In this document: positions 45,380 to 56,364 of the stretch, piece after piece
How the letters are laid out: every line of letters begins with the position of its first letter
Numbering within the stretch: position 1 is the first letter of the stretch
Assembly (NCBI GenBank): GCA_905178155.1
Contig: CAJINV010000012.1
Coordinates: 1,182,492-1,246,491, forward strand
Direction: 5' to 3'
From: Amoebophrya sp. A120
Taxonomy: Eukaryota; Sar; Dinophyceae; Syndiniales; Amoebophryaceae
DNA length: 64,000 nucleotides
The notes under the pieces: model-generated
Databases searched by the model: none
Told to the model about the DNA's origin: nothing
Seen by the model: only the letters and a program-made list of their open reading frames with translations
Translations under genes and position numbers: made by a program

Positions 45380-46261
45380 CTAAGAGATAACCCTGCTGAT
45401 CTTAGAACTCCACCGTGTGGCGTGACAGCAATTGCGGTGATTTGCCCCACTCTCAATACATAGACCACCTAATACCCGCACCCGCAACTCCCGGTCGCAG
45501 GCATCCAGAGCGGGGCCGACACTGCTGCTTCCTTGCAGACCACCTGCAGTGGCGACGGCATGAACCTCCAGTAAGACGGAGGACGGCGTGACGCGTTCGA
45601 AGGAAATGTTCGTGACCTTCCGGTTGCTGCTGCACAGATAATCCTCCGCCCACCTCCCCAGACTTTTCCACTCCCCCGGCACCAGTTTGTAACATTCGTC
45701 TGATGCTGCCTTGACTCCTTGGTCTGGTTGCAGCAGGTCCGCGCGAGCGGGAGCAGAAGACGATGATGAGGATGATGATGAAGACCCGCCGTGACTATCA
45801 CCGGAGGGGCCGTTCCGCGCGGAGGAGCTGTTGTTCGAAGAATAAGCCGATGCGGGCATGCGGGTGCAGCGGTTGATCAATGCATTGCCCGGCTTGATGA
45901 AGAAGACCAGCCAGGCCTGCTGGTTTTTTTTGTCTGCTTCCGACCGCAGCAACATTCCCAGCCCCTGCGAGGCCGGGTTACCGTCATGGCCATGCCCAAG
46001 ATACTCGCTGATCTTTATGGCGCTCCCGAAAGGCTTAAAGTGGTGCGGAAGCAATTCAGCAGATGGAGGTGGGATCTCCAGGTCGTCGGCTAAGGTGACT
46101 GCCCTTTCCCACCGCTCGTCCACGAACCTCTCTGCCGCTTTTATATTCTCCTCCACAACCGTCGGGTCGAAGGCGTAGTCGAAAACTGCGTCCCGGAGTC
46201 CCTCATCTTCAGCATCCAGCCCGGCGTCGTTTTCACTGGTGTTTTCGGCAGCCACACGCAT
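45380..46261 (-). CDS. Hypothetical protein, about 290 aa, 3' end uncertain
   Basis: ATG at 46261 starts MRVAAENTSENDAGLDAEDE. It reads through ERFVDERWERAVTLADDLEI, an AWLVFFIKPGNALINRC segment, a poly-Ser/Gly linker, and LVPGEWKSLGRWAEDYLCSS, then VTNISFERVTPSSVLLEVHA. Composition and alternating hydrophobic pattern look like a folded two-part domain split by a Ser linker. The last ~40 codons may be read-through of an intron beginning near GTATTAGG. No family recognised. Confidence 0.5.
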   Translation of the reverse strand: MRVAAENTSENDAGLDAEDEGLRDAVFDYAFDPTVVEENIKAAERFVDERWERAVTLADDLEIPPPSAELLPHHFKPFGSAIKISEYLGHGHDGNPASQGLGMLLRSEADKKNQQAWLVFFIKPGNALINRCTRMPASAYSSNNSSSARNGPSGDSHGGSSSSSSSSSSAPARADLLQPDQGVKAASDECYKLVPGEWKSLGRWAEDYLCSSNRKVTNISFERVTPSSVLLEVHAVATAGGLQGSSSVGPALDACDRELRVRVLGGLCIESGANHRNCCHATRWSSKISRVIS

Positions 46262-47131
46262 TTATCCAAGGAAAAAACACACCCAGCCCTATACAGCCAC
46301 CCAGAGTCAGTTTTTGTGGATATCCGCAATTTGTCATGCGTGGCGGAGATCGGCCTCTAAGGACGTTTTCCAGAATATGCAGGTCCTTATAGGCCGGCCT
46401 CTTTCACGCATGACAAATTGCGCAGTCGATCTCAATTCATTGGTGGGGCTCTTGCATTACATATCGGTCGCCACACTACAGCTCCTGCTCGTGACACAGG
46501 TACCAGAACAGGCCGGGCACAAACACAATTTGTATTGCATATGCCAGCAGAGACCCCTTCATCTATGGATATCGCTGTCGGGGCTCAACTTACTGTCAGG
46601 GCTCTCACAAAGGTCATGGCCACCACCATGGTCTTTGCTGCCTTTGTCCCTCTGCCAATCTGTCATGCAAAATAAGTCGTTGAGTGAACGCAGGAAGCCC
46701 AGGCGTGGCACCTTGCAAATCTGCGATGCAATCTGTCATGCTGATTTCCCAGGCGCTTTCGTGGCTGGGTGTGGCGGGGGGGCGGATCGCATACTGCCCG
46801 CTTTTTGGTTTTGTTGTGAGACAACCGCCCATCTGTTCGATGCTTCTGCTCGGCGCGGAGGCATTTGTACTCGTCGTACGGCAACCCACGGTCGAGCGCA
46901 ATCTTGGTCCTGTGAAGATGGTGTTTTGCGGGCGAGATGGTGTGTGGATGATCAATGGGACTAGTGCTTGCTCTACCGGCCGCCGAAAGGGAGCGGCACA
47001 CCAAAAAAGTTCTTGTCAGGAGAGGAGGGATGGGTGGAAACTGCTACTACTTACTTATTCGCCGGCGGGACCCGCAGGTCGAAACCCCACCGCCGGTGTA
47101 CTTTGATGAATGCATCCAGATGAAGTAAAAA
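46262..47131. other. Intergenic with introner-like interior motifs
   Basis: ATTTGTCATGCG...CGCATGACAAATTG (46330-46425) forms an imperfect inverted pair; further TTTGTATTGC and CTGTCATGC motifs lie at 46.53-46.74 kb. No complete TIR element or gene could be drawn. Confidence 0.45.
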
Positions 47132-48675
47132 CTAACGATGCCACCGTGCGGCCGGGGGGACATGAAGTGAATACTTTTCCGCGACGTGTTCGGCAGTTGA
47201 CCGCCCACACCCTTCGCGCCGCTGGTGCATCAAGACAGAGTGCTGCGACTCGGCGCCCTGCGACGCCGGGTGGATTTGGCGAAGAAGGGAAACCAAAAAC
47301 GGCACTGCAAACCACCACCAAACCGGTCCCGGCTCCTTTCCGGCGGCGAGCAGCCGGAGCTCCTCGCGGTACGACTCCCTGAAGCTCAGCGACAAGTCGT
47401 CCAACTCCTGCTCCGCCCGGTCTATCCCGAGCAGCAGCTGTGCCATCTGGCGTGGGCGGAGGTCGGACCTCTGTACGCCTCCGGACGAGTCGACCTCGCC
47501 GAGCAAAAAAACCAACAGGTACGGAAAGCTCCGCAGCTGCAAAGTTCGGCCGCTGAAAATGGTCTTGCAGGCCAGAAGGAACAGCATGGTCGCGCGGCGA
47601 ATGGGGGCGTTTCGGATCAAGTCCTGATTTTGCTCCATCAACAACATCCACTCGGCGCCCGCAAGTGCTCGTGGCGCCATGCGAACGAGGTCCGTGGCCT
47701 TGACCGCACTAGACAGTGCCGCCCCGAACTTGCAAACCCGCGCACTCTGCCACTGAACAAAGGCCACAACAGGTGCAAGGGCCCGGGCCGCTATCCAGAA
47801 AAACTCCGAGGCAGTAGCCTTGATGCCACGGCCGCTGTGGGCGCCATCCTGTTCCGCCTTCCGCTCCGGGCTGGTTTTGTATGTGTTGAACATGGAGGAC
47901 ACGACGTCGCGATTGGCCTGCAGGTACTGCAAAAAAGGGTCCAAGCTCATCCACCTTGTTTTCACCCACTGCTGTGGAACCGGCTGCGGAAGCCGCGCAT
48001 GCTCCACGAACCATTTTCGTGTCCGGAGGCACATCTGGATGGAGGATAGGGCCGCGACGAATTCGCTGTACAATGCGGCGCCAAGCGTGATCAAAGACCC
48101 CGCCAGCAGGTCGTACTGATGGAGCTGGCACACGAGAATAACCATCAGGAACGGCAGGAGGCACTCCGCGTTGGCGCGGAACGGATGCTTGATCGAACTG
48201 GACGGCATCACCGCGGAGCTACTGGAGCTTGTAAAAGACGAGGACGCAGCCGGCGCACTCGCGTTGCCAGCGAGAAAAGCTCCCCCGCCCAGCTGGGCCG
48301 GGCTGTTCCAAAGTGTTGCGCCGCACGCCGCCGTCACCGCGCGGCAGAGTTGATAAAGACGGCTGCCGGCAAGAAGTACATCGCTGGCACTGTCGGTGAC
48401 CCAGATGATGACGCTCACATGGTAGCCGAGGCCGGCACAAGAACCAGGGAGGTGCAGATGCTTGAGCGCCCGGTAGACATCCTGGACCGCGTTCTCACTT
48501 CCACCGGACACCACGAAGGGCTTTGGAACAACCCGCCTGGAATATGACCGCGTGTTTTCCGCTCCCGAAGGTCCCCCGTTTGTTGTGGTGTACAGCAGAA
48601 CACACTCCACGTTCAGCAGCTTCTTGTAAGTGAAACAGGTCGCGTCCGGAGAAATGCGGGTGAAGATGCAGGCAA
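47132..48675 (-). CDS. hAT-like transposase, single large exon or remnant
   Basis: About 510 codons open from an AG acceptor-like site near 48675; there is no clear ATG at the front, so a 5' exon may be missing. Features match the hAT RNase-H-like transposases: IIWVTDSASDVLLAGSRLYQ (the TDxAxN-type Asp region), a Cys/His helix (LVCQLHQYDLLAGS), QWVKTRWMSLDPFLQYLQAN (the TRWxSxxxxL block), and a C-terminal VWWWFAVPFLVSLLRQIHP...ESQHSVL resembling the hAT dimerisation domain. Weak points: the SSSSSA-rich insertion and missing BED finger. It may be a domesticated or degenerate copy. No TIR was found at its flanks. Adjacent upstream is the stop of the tail-anchored-like gene. Confidence 0.55.
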
Positions 48676-48728
48676 CTGATTTTGTTTATGGCCAGGAGTT
48701 CATTTGTTACTTCTAATCGCCAAACCGA

Positions 48729-50375
48729 CTAGCTGGGGCTGCAACGATAAAAAAGTCCTCCCACCCCTAGCTCGCCGCCAACAAGACCAGGCGCAACAAG
48801 CTCACTACTGTGTGTCATCATCACCATTGATTTATTTCGAGAGGGCAGACGCTCACGATGATACCGCAACGAATATTGACGGCTGGGAACTCGAAGACGA
48901 GATCCGGTGGCGCTACGGGGTTGGCCCGAGGAAAAACCGGCCGAGTTGCTGGTGGGAAAACCGACGACGAAGATGCCGATGACGATGAGGAAGGTGGCAG
49001 AGAAGCAACATTTCCGCCACGGTCCAGCGACGCTGCGAAGCCCCCCACGAGCGAGAGGAGTGATATCCCAACCAAAATCCCCACAAACATCGCACAGCAG
49101 CAGCTGCGCATAGTTACCCCTGCAGCTGCTGCTGCTCCACAAACAAGCCTCCTCAGGGTCTTCGCCCCGCCTGACAGTAAAAGCCTTCATGGCGCCCTGT
49201 CAGGAGGCGCTACGCATGACAAAAACAGAGTGCGTGGCCCGATCATGCCTGCTACCTCGAGCAGCTGCGGTGCCATGTTTGTGGGGATTTTTGGACAAGA
49301 TAGAATCCGTGATGAACTGCCGGTAGAAGGCGGAGGCCTCAAGCTCGTCCCGCAAAAGCAAAAGTCCCGCGACCTCTCGCTGTGCGCGAAGAATGAACAT
49401 CTTGGCCCGCGATTCGTTTTTCTGAGCATCCGCGCGCAGCAGTTTCGCCGCCTCCTCGTACTGGCTACTCGACAGGCTCTCATCCAAAACCGTCTGGCCG
49501 CGATGTCCGGTGATGGCGACAAACCTGTTTTTACCATGGGGAAACTGGGGCGCAGGACCGGTAGCTCGGTCATCCTGCCGAGCAGTTTGACAAAGGTGGT
49601 GGCAGCACTGTTTTCAGGATCACGAGCACAAACGCGAATGTCTTATCATCATCATCTTCATGTACCCGCCCTCACCCATCGCAGCTGCTGCTTTCACCTC
49701 AGCCTCGAAATCATCCGCGCCGGCCCCGTCGCCGCGGGCACTATTTGACACGGGGCGGACGTTCCTCTTTTTCCGCGAGTTCTGGCCGGTGAGAAACGTT
49801 TCCAGCAACCTTGCCCGCGTCATCGAACTGCCTGCTTGCGTTGCGACAGCCCACTGAAGGTATACCGCCCCGTCAGCTTTGAGCGTGTCCATCATCTCCT
49901 GGACCTCCTGAACGAGGGCGTCGCGGTCGTAGGCCCAATGCTTCTTCCGCTGCCTTGGCGGCGGGGGAGCCTCGTTGCCTGGTAGGAGGGGGGAGTCCTG
50001 ATCTTGCTGCCCATTCTCGAACCACGCGTCGCCGCGCGGGCTTACTTCAAGGAGCTCGGCTTCTGCTGGAGCAGCTGGTTGCTCCGGAGGAGCCGGAGGT
50101 TGTGCGACCAGTTCGCTGACGGTGTCGTACCGGTGGAGGATGAATTTTTTTACCGACTGCTGGATGCGGGTGAAATGTAGCTTCGTGGACCCCCATTCCT
50201 CGTTCAGCACCTTTCGGAACTGTGACACAGACACAGTTGCTTTGTTCCGCCGCTTTTTCAGCGCATCGCCGTGTTGCTCAGCGAAGTTGTTCAAGAAAAA
50301 AACGGCTTCTGCTGGTGTCGTTAGTGTTGCGCGTTGCAGCTCGTCGTCCAGGCTGCTTTGATCGAGCGCAGACAT
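48729..50375 (-). CDS. 436-aa protein with C-terminal membrane helix
   Basis: Exons 50375-49666, 49607-49535, 49493-49299 and 49061-48729 sum to 1311 nt. ATG at 50375 starts MSALDQSSLDDELQRATLTT. Regions: helical N-terminus, Pro/Ala linker (AQPPAPPEQPAAPAEAELLE), a second helical region with Arg/Lys (TGQNSRKKRNVRPV), a coiled coil (SSSQYEEAAKLLRADAQKNE), and a hydrophobic helix CCFSATFLIVIGIFVVGF at about 343-360 followed by a Ser/Arg tail. Introns 1 (58 bp) and 2 (41 bp) are very short GT-AG introns; intron 3 is a family L introner whose excision with one GATA copy keeps the frame. Function unknown; a tail-anchored or single-pass protein is likely. Confidence 0.7.
49066..49298. mobile_element. 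Introner family L (CCCCACAAACAT TIR)
   Basis: About 233 bp, ends AAAATCCCCACAAACATCGC and GCCATGTTTGTGGGGATTTT, TSD GATA. Junction FITDSITPLARGG. Confidence 0.83.
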
Positions 50376-50959
50376 GGCCAGAAGCCTCTCCCTCAATGGG
50401 GCTACGCTCCGGGCACCAAACTACGGCAAGCCGGCATCTCGGGAGGTTGAAGTTATTGGAGACGACTCCACGGACATACTTGAACTTGTTGTGCGAAGAT
50501 GCAGCTGCAATTGGCGACAGTGAAAGCATCTGCGCCAAGGGCCTGAGCGGGAGACGGTCAAGACAGTGGCTAACCGAAATAAAAAACCACGGCCGCCAAA
50601 AACCGGCACTGTTAGGAGATCTGTGCAAAGACCCCTCGCAAGATCGCATCGTGATCGATTGGAACCTTGTGAAGCCCGGAAAAGAACATCGACTCCGAAC
50701 TGATCAGAGATTGCACAAGCAGCTCGCTGACATGAGCCACCGCACGCCACCTACTATTCTTTCAACACTGAGCGGCAGAGGGGATTCGGGCTGCCGATCA
50801 ACATTAACTCCATGCTCGCACGCAGTTGCTCACATTCGCTCCGCAATCCCAATCCAGACCCCGTGTGCGCGTCACGGACGTGCGTATGCGGTCGGCCGTT
50901 CGGGTTCGCTCACCCGTTTGGAAGTTCGCCTATCCCATGCGAAACCCGCGTCATCCCCT

Positions 50960-51258
50960 GCACGACCGCCCGAAAGGTTACGGTTTTGGTCCGGACCGTA
51001 ACCATTCACCACCGGGTGGAAACGCCGCCGCGTGCACCACTAGCTAGTTAGCATTCCATTCAGTTAACTACATGATGTCCATAGCAAAAACCTTACCATT
51101 CAGGTGCTCGGTAGGAGTGTTCTGGCGGCCGGGCGAAGAGGGGCAGGGCGGCGACTCGAGAATGCGGCTTGCGAATGCAATTTTGAAAAATGTTTTTTTC
51201 ATTTTTGAACGAAAAAATCGAAAAACGAAAATGCGCGTTTGGTATTTTGTGACAGCAT
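50960..51258 (-). repeat. Right copy of the split repeat, inverted relative to 36.2-36.5 kb
   Basis: Same two segments as the left copy in opposite orientation, with the same spacing (~170 bp) but unrelated sequence between them. The 40-bp segment lies in the predicted last intron of the Ala/Thr-rich gene. Confidence 0.85.
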
Positions 51259-54200
51259 ATAAAAGTTGGCAACCAATTATACGAATACCCTGCGAATCCT
51301 TGAACACGGGGTCGTCGGCGCAAACCGTCGTCTCGTGCTGTTTCAGCATCGCAGCTTCGGCGACGTCCTCGTCTTTGATGGGCACGGGCGCTGCTTTCCC
51401 ACCGCCACTCGAGGAAGCCGCCTCCGAGGTGGCCGGTGGCGGGGCGGGGCTGCTGTGTTCTTCCACTAACTTCCCCACAAACGCCTTCTCGGCGCCCAAC
51501 GCGTGTTCCACTTGCGCCAATGCGGCCTTCTCCGTAGCCTCTACCTTCTGGACGACCGCCGCGATGTTGCTGGAAAGATCGCTTTTCTTCGGGTCGACAG
51601 GACTGTTCGGCGCCGAGGCCGGCTCGCTTTCGGAAGCGGCAGCGGTCGCCCCAGGAGTAGTTGCGGGCTCCAGCGCTGCAGTAGCATCAATCACTGGTGG
51701 CGCCGCAGAAGTTCTTACAACAGCGGCACTACTAGCGCTTGTTGTTTCTTCGGCTGTTTGTGCAGCCGCGGCCGCCGGCGCAGCGGCTGCTTGTTCCACC
51801 TCGGCAGATTTCGCTAGTCCAACAACCGGCACAGGAGCTGGTGCTGCTTCTTGCGCTAGTACAACGACCGGCGCGGAAGTCGTGGCTACAGCTTCGGCGG
51901 AGGAAGATGTTGGTCCAGCTGCTACAGTGGCTGCTCCCGCTGCTTCCACAGCGGGTGCTTCCGCAGCGGGTGCTTCCGCGGCCCGAGTAGCGCTGGAAGT
52001 GACTGCCGGCGCTCCGGCTTGTTCGCCTGGTTGGAGTTCCTGAGAAACTGCAGAAGATGAACTACCTTCTGTTATAACGGGAAGAACATGAGGACTTCGA
52101 CCCGCCCCGGCTGCGGCCTCTTGCTCCGCCGTCGTGACAGCCGGTGCTGGTGGCGCGGCCGTCACGACGGCTGCTACTGCTTCTGCTGCACCTGGACTCG
52201 TCGCGTCCGCTGCCGGCGCAGGAGCTGTTGTAGTAGCAGTAGCAGTTTCAGGTGCAGCAGCAGCCGCGGACGTCGTCACAACTTCGGTTTTATTTTCCTC
52301 GGTAGGTGGTGATGTTGCAGCACCAGGTGCTTCCTTTTGGTCCTCGGTCGTTTTCGCGACGGGTTGCTGCTCCTCCGACACCAACAGGCCAGTGTCTTCC
52401 GATGTGGTTGGCTTCGTAGTACTTGCCGGCGTTTCCGTCTCCAGTGTCGAATCTTCACCAACTGCCTTCCGCGACACTAGTTATGCCTTGCAAATATGTC
52501 TGGGTCTGGAAACTTGTCATGCAACAAAGGGAATACTAGTGAGCACACTGTAATGCGCTGCCAAGCATGACAAGATTTTCCGTGGTTCTGAGTTGCGTAC
52601 TTCGCATGAGAAACTGCGTTTTTGAAACACAGTTTTGAGGAGCTGTGCGCGACCACGCAATACAGAGTTTAGAGTCATGCCAGACTAGCATGACAAATCT
52701 CGCCCATCTCCCAGACCCAGACATATTTGCAGTTGATACTAGCGGTAGCTCCGCGAAGGAAGACACGGCGCCGGCGGTGGTGTCTGGTGCCCTTGCACGA
52801 TCTGTGGCGGCGTTCGGTGCCCCGGGTTTTGCGTTTTGTACGTGTTGCTGCGTTATGCTGTGCAAAAGTATCGTACTCGTAGTAATTGCAATCATGCATT
52901 ACTTTTTCTTAAGGTAAATCAGCAATACAAATTTCGTTTCATCCCATCCTGAGGAAATTTGTAATGCATTTATACGAGTACGATGCTTTTGCATTGCATA
53001 TGCGTCGCTGGGAAAGCTGGAGATGTGGCTCCTTGCGGCGACCATTGTTCCGGCGTTGTGACGCCGACCGCTGTAGGAGGGGTACTTCTAGTACTTCCGG
53101 GCTGCAAAAGCACCTTGCCAGACCTCTCGTTCTTCGCAACGTCACCCTCTTGTTTCGTATTCGTATCTAGTTCTGACAGTAGTTGTGGTGCACCGTCGCC
53201 AGGTTGTGCAAGAACATGAGTCCTACCTGTTTCATCCTGGTGTCCAGCCGCTGGAGACGGCGCGGGGTTTTGTGAAGATAGCCCTTCTTGTGCAGCACCA
53301 CTGGCGGCGGCGGGGTCCACTAAAGCTCCTGCACTCAAAGGCCCGCTTCCAGACATCGTTTTCTGCTGCAAGTCTGCAGCTGTTCCCGAATGGTCTCCCA
53401 CGCTCGACACATCTGCATCTGTACTCTTCGTAGCACTCACCCGTTTCGCGGATATCAGCGGCCCGAGCGCTGTATCAAATGCAAATATGTTGTCTGGGTC
53501 TGGAATGGTAGTTGAACCTGTTGTATTGCGTGTTTCGCATATCTAAAAAATCTGTATTGCACAAGCAGCAAATAAAGTGCCACACTTTCGCTATGCAAAA
53601 GTGCAGTCTGTAATGCCCTCTGCGCATGGGATTTGTCATGCTACACTGCACTTAAAGGCGCAGTCAATCATGACCATTCAGCATTACAAGTTTCCAGACC
53701 CAGACATAAGTATTTGCATTTGATACGCTGCCGCGACGTGTGTCTGCACCGCGGTTCTCCCTGCCACCCCGATTGGCTGCGCGATCTCTTTATCCTGTGC
53801 AAAAGTATCGTACTCGTACTAATCGCTTTTATGCATGACAAATTTTTTTCCTGAGTGAAATCCGCATTACAAATTTCATTTGTAATGCTAAGTCAATTTG
53901 CGTTGCAATTTATACTAGTACGATGCTTTTGCAGTTCATACTCTTGCATCAAAGGCAAATGTGTCAACATCTGGGGCGGGAAAAGAAGTGGAATTTCTAC
54001 CTGCTTTTTTGCCGCGTGCCGTATTGAATTTCTGTAGTAGAATCTGTTACAGTACTACATGACCAAGAACAGCGAATACGCACTACGATGTCCAATTCGG
54101 CTATTAAGTCCACTGGCCGTCTCATGCCTGGCTGCATTTGTCTAGAAATTGCCTCATCTGACTCACCAGGACCAGCCACAGCGACAGCGCAGCACCACAA

Positions 54201-55510
54201 GTATTCCCACGCAGAGGACCTCCCAGACATCTTCACATTTTCGATGCATATCGTGACCGGTGGACTGCTATGCACTGCAAATTAGTATGCCTCGGTCTGG
54301 AAGAGTCGGGGGCTGTCATGCACATTTTGCATCACCCGTGAGGTCTGTGATGCTGGTGCTAGCATGAGAGACTTTTCGAGGGCTTCTTGATGCTAGTTAC
54401 GCATGAGAAATGCCCTCGCCGCGTGCCAAGAACTGACTCCTCTTGCTGCTCATGCAACACAGATATTTTTAGAATCCAAAAACAGCATGACAAGTTGGAT
54501 CCTTCCAGACCCAGACGTACTTGCATTTGGTAACTGCAACGTTGCTTCGTGGGCGTGCTCGTAGTGGTGCTTGTCCCGCTTTTCGTGGTGGTTTTTCCGC
54601 GGGAGGGACGGATCGCCCCCGTGGGCCGTGTGCTTCAGCGGAAAGCTGACCGAAACGCCCACCGGTCGATCAGGTAGGTGCCCGTATCAACTGTAAAAAT
54701 GTCTGGGTCTGGAAGAATTCATGTTTGTCATGCTTGTCTGGCATGACTCTTAAATCTGTCATGCCCGTTACCCAAGAGCTGCGCTTTTGTGTGATGCAGA
54801 AGCGCAGTTTGTCATGCAGAGTAGGCAACACCTAGGAGCTCAGAAAGTTGTCATGCTGAGCCAGCATTTGTAGCCTCATCATGAGACGCTGCCCAGCATC
54901 ACAAGTTCCCAGACCCAGACATTTTTACATTTCCTAGCCCGTCCGCGGAAACGAAAAATACCGACTGGAAAAAATGGCTTTGGAGCCAAAGGAGCACAGA
55001 CACGAATAAAAGAACCGGGGGCGAACTGCCCGCAGCTAGAGGTGGCCTCATTTTTCTCTCTCTCTTTGGACAGACACAGATCAGACGACGACGCTGCGTC
55101 ATTTACAGCTCGGCGTCGTGGTGTTGACCTTGACCAGGGCAGTTTGCATTTTCTTGAAGCAGTTCCTTGTCGCAAGAAACGAACCAAGTAGTAAGAAAGA
55201 GTAGCTTAAAAAGGGCGGCATGATAGATAAACAAGAACGTGACAACTACATCACTCCTCCTCTCGACGGCGAAGTACTTGGACAAAAAGCGTTGCTTCGA
55301 ACACAAGTCCAGTAAACTTGAAACGCCAGGCTGCACTGCGCAGGTACGAGGACCTTCGGCACAGTGCTATCTTCGCCGCACTGCATTGGAATTTCACCCT
55401 CGCTCGGGGGGACCACGAAAGAAACGCTTTCTTGTGTTGAAGTATCTCTTGCAAGAGATGAGGTCGTGATGGGTTCTTCGGGTTTGTTGATAAGATAAGG
55501 TGTCGGCCTT
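51118..55510 (-). CDS. Ala/Thr/Pro-rich low-complexity protein, 5' end uncertain
   Basis: Right to left: an exon with KPEEPITTSSLARDTSTQES (55500-55315), ELLQENANCPGQGQHHDAEL (~55160-55100), VGVSVSFPLKHTAHGGDPSL and RDKHHYEHAHEATLQ (54680-54533), STGHDMQEIAQPIGVAGRTA formed across three adjacent introners, THVAAALGPLISAKRVSATK, ATQQHVQNAKPGAPNAATDR, then a ~400-codon Ala/Thr/Val/Pro-rich exon (52475-51290) ending ADDPVFKDSQ at a GTATTC donor. A short last exon at 51188-51118 stops in two of the three possible joins. The composition suggests a disordered or glycosylated surface/matrix protein; no domain recognised. The start near 55.5 kb has no convincing ATG. Confidence 0.55.
52481..52737. 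mobile_element. Introner family A in the Ala/Thr-rich gene
   Basis: 257 bp, TSD ACTAG. Junction AELPLVSRKAVGED. Confidence 0.9.
52854..53000. mobile_element. Introner family D in the Ala/Thr-rich gene
   Basis: 147 bp, TSD TGCGT. Junction AFPATQQHVQNAK. Confidence 0.9.
53473..53725. mobile_element. Introner family A in the Ala/Thr-rich gene
   Basis: 253 bp, TSD CGCTG. The TIR has small insertions (GTTGTCTGGG left, ATAAGTATTTGC right). Junction HVAAALGPLISAK. Confidence 0.9.
53791..53940. mobile_element. Introner family D in the Ala/Thr-rich gene
   Basis: 150 bp, TSD CTCTT. Its right TSD nearly touches the next element. Confidence 0.88.
53949..54244. mobile_element. Introner family A, strongly diverged
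   Basis: 296 bp, ends TCAAAGGCAAATGTGTC and GACATCTTCACATTTTCGA, TSD TGCA. Excision of this and its neighbours gives STGHDMQEIAQPIG. Confidence 0.72.
54269..54532. mobile_element. Introner family A, diverged left end
   Basis: 264 bp, TSD ACTGC; left TIR reads GCCTCGGTCTGGAAG. Confidence 0.85.
54685..54936. mobile_element. Introner family A in the Ala/Thr-rich gene
   Basis: 252 bp, TSD GCCCG. Interior nearly identical to the copy at 60842-61093 in the HAD-like gene. Confidence 0.9.
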
Positions 55511-56364
55511 TCTTTCAACCCGGTCTTCTGTGGGTTGGGTGGGGAGTTGGGTTTGGGGCTACCTATGCTTCGGTCTACTTCCAGGGGTGATCATGTTTGG
55601 GGCTACCTACTTATGTTCCTGTACCGCTTTTGTCAAAATAAATCGAAACTGCTGGGTTGGTAGTGTTGGGTTGGTGCTGGTGCTAGGTTAGTTTTGCTAG
55701 GTTGGTGATGCTAGGTTGGTGGTGCTAGGTTGGTGATGCTAGGTTGATTGGTGGTGCTAGGTTGGTGGTGCTAGGTTGGTGATGATAGGTTCATGAAACT
55801 GAGTTAATGATGCTGGGTTGGTGGTGCTCGTGGTTTTATTAAAGGTTTAAAACATCAAAAGGCCTCAATATCGCAATGCAAAGAATTGGCGCCAGGACCT
55901 TTTCGTCAGCCGTGGCTATTCGAAAGAAAATCATCTTGGCGCGTATTTACGTTGCAAAGCAAAGAGCGAGCAAAATGAAAGAAAGGTGAAGAAACTCGAA
56001 AAAAGGACTTGCTTTGTATTTGTTTTCCTGATAATGTCGTGCTGACGCTGAGTAGACGTGCTTTATTTTGCTGTGCGACTAGTTGTGCGTATTCGCAAGA
56101 GTCGTGTCGAAAAGTGCAGTCAAAGGAAAAATACACTTTTACATGTTAGCGTACTCCTTCGACCAATCGGGGTCGAACATCTTCTCAAGCCTCTGCATTC
56201 GGCAGGTTATGCTCTCGTCGCTTACTATTCGTGTTCTATGTGGAGAAGATGAAGATCATGCGAACTTACAAACAAAAAAGATGGCGTCGTAGCATTGAAA
56301 ATGTATGTGATCAACAGATAACAGGACCAGGTCCAACGACGACCTTGAGAAATAATAAAAAGTA
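55511..56364. other. Intergenic, including a minisatellite
   Basis: A G/T-rich leader (TGGGTTGGGTGGGGAGTTGG) is followed by the minisatellite at 55655-55830. The rest has no recognised feature. Confidence 0.5.
55655..55830. repeat. Minisatellite, GGTTGGTGGTGCTA unit
   Basis: Roughly a dozen head-to-tail copies of a 14-bp unit (GGTTGGTGATGCTA / GGTTGGTGGTGCTA), with drift at the right end. Confidence 0.9.

Noticed and set aside
47225-48049. 274-codon plus frame
   Set aside because: Antisense shadow of the hAT-like ORF.
36209-51258. Polinton/Maverick-type giant element
   Set aside because: I found no polymerase B, rve integrase, packaging ATPase or capsid-like gene, and the bracketing repeats are short and split.
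51072-52043. 323-codon plus-strand frame rich in Ala/Ser
   Set aside because: It is the antisense shadow of the Ala/Thr-rich exon, which connects in frame to neighbouring exons across introners.
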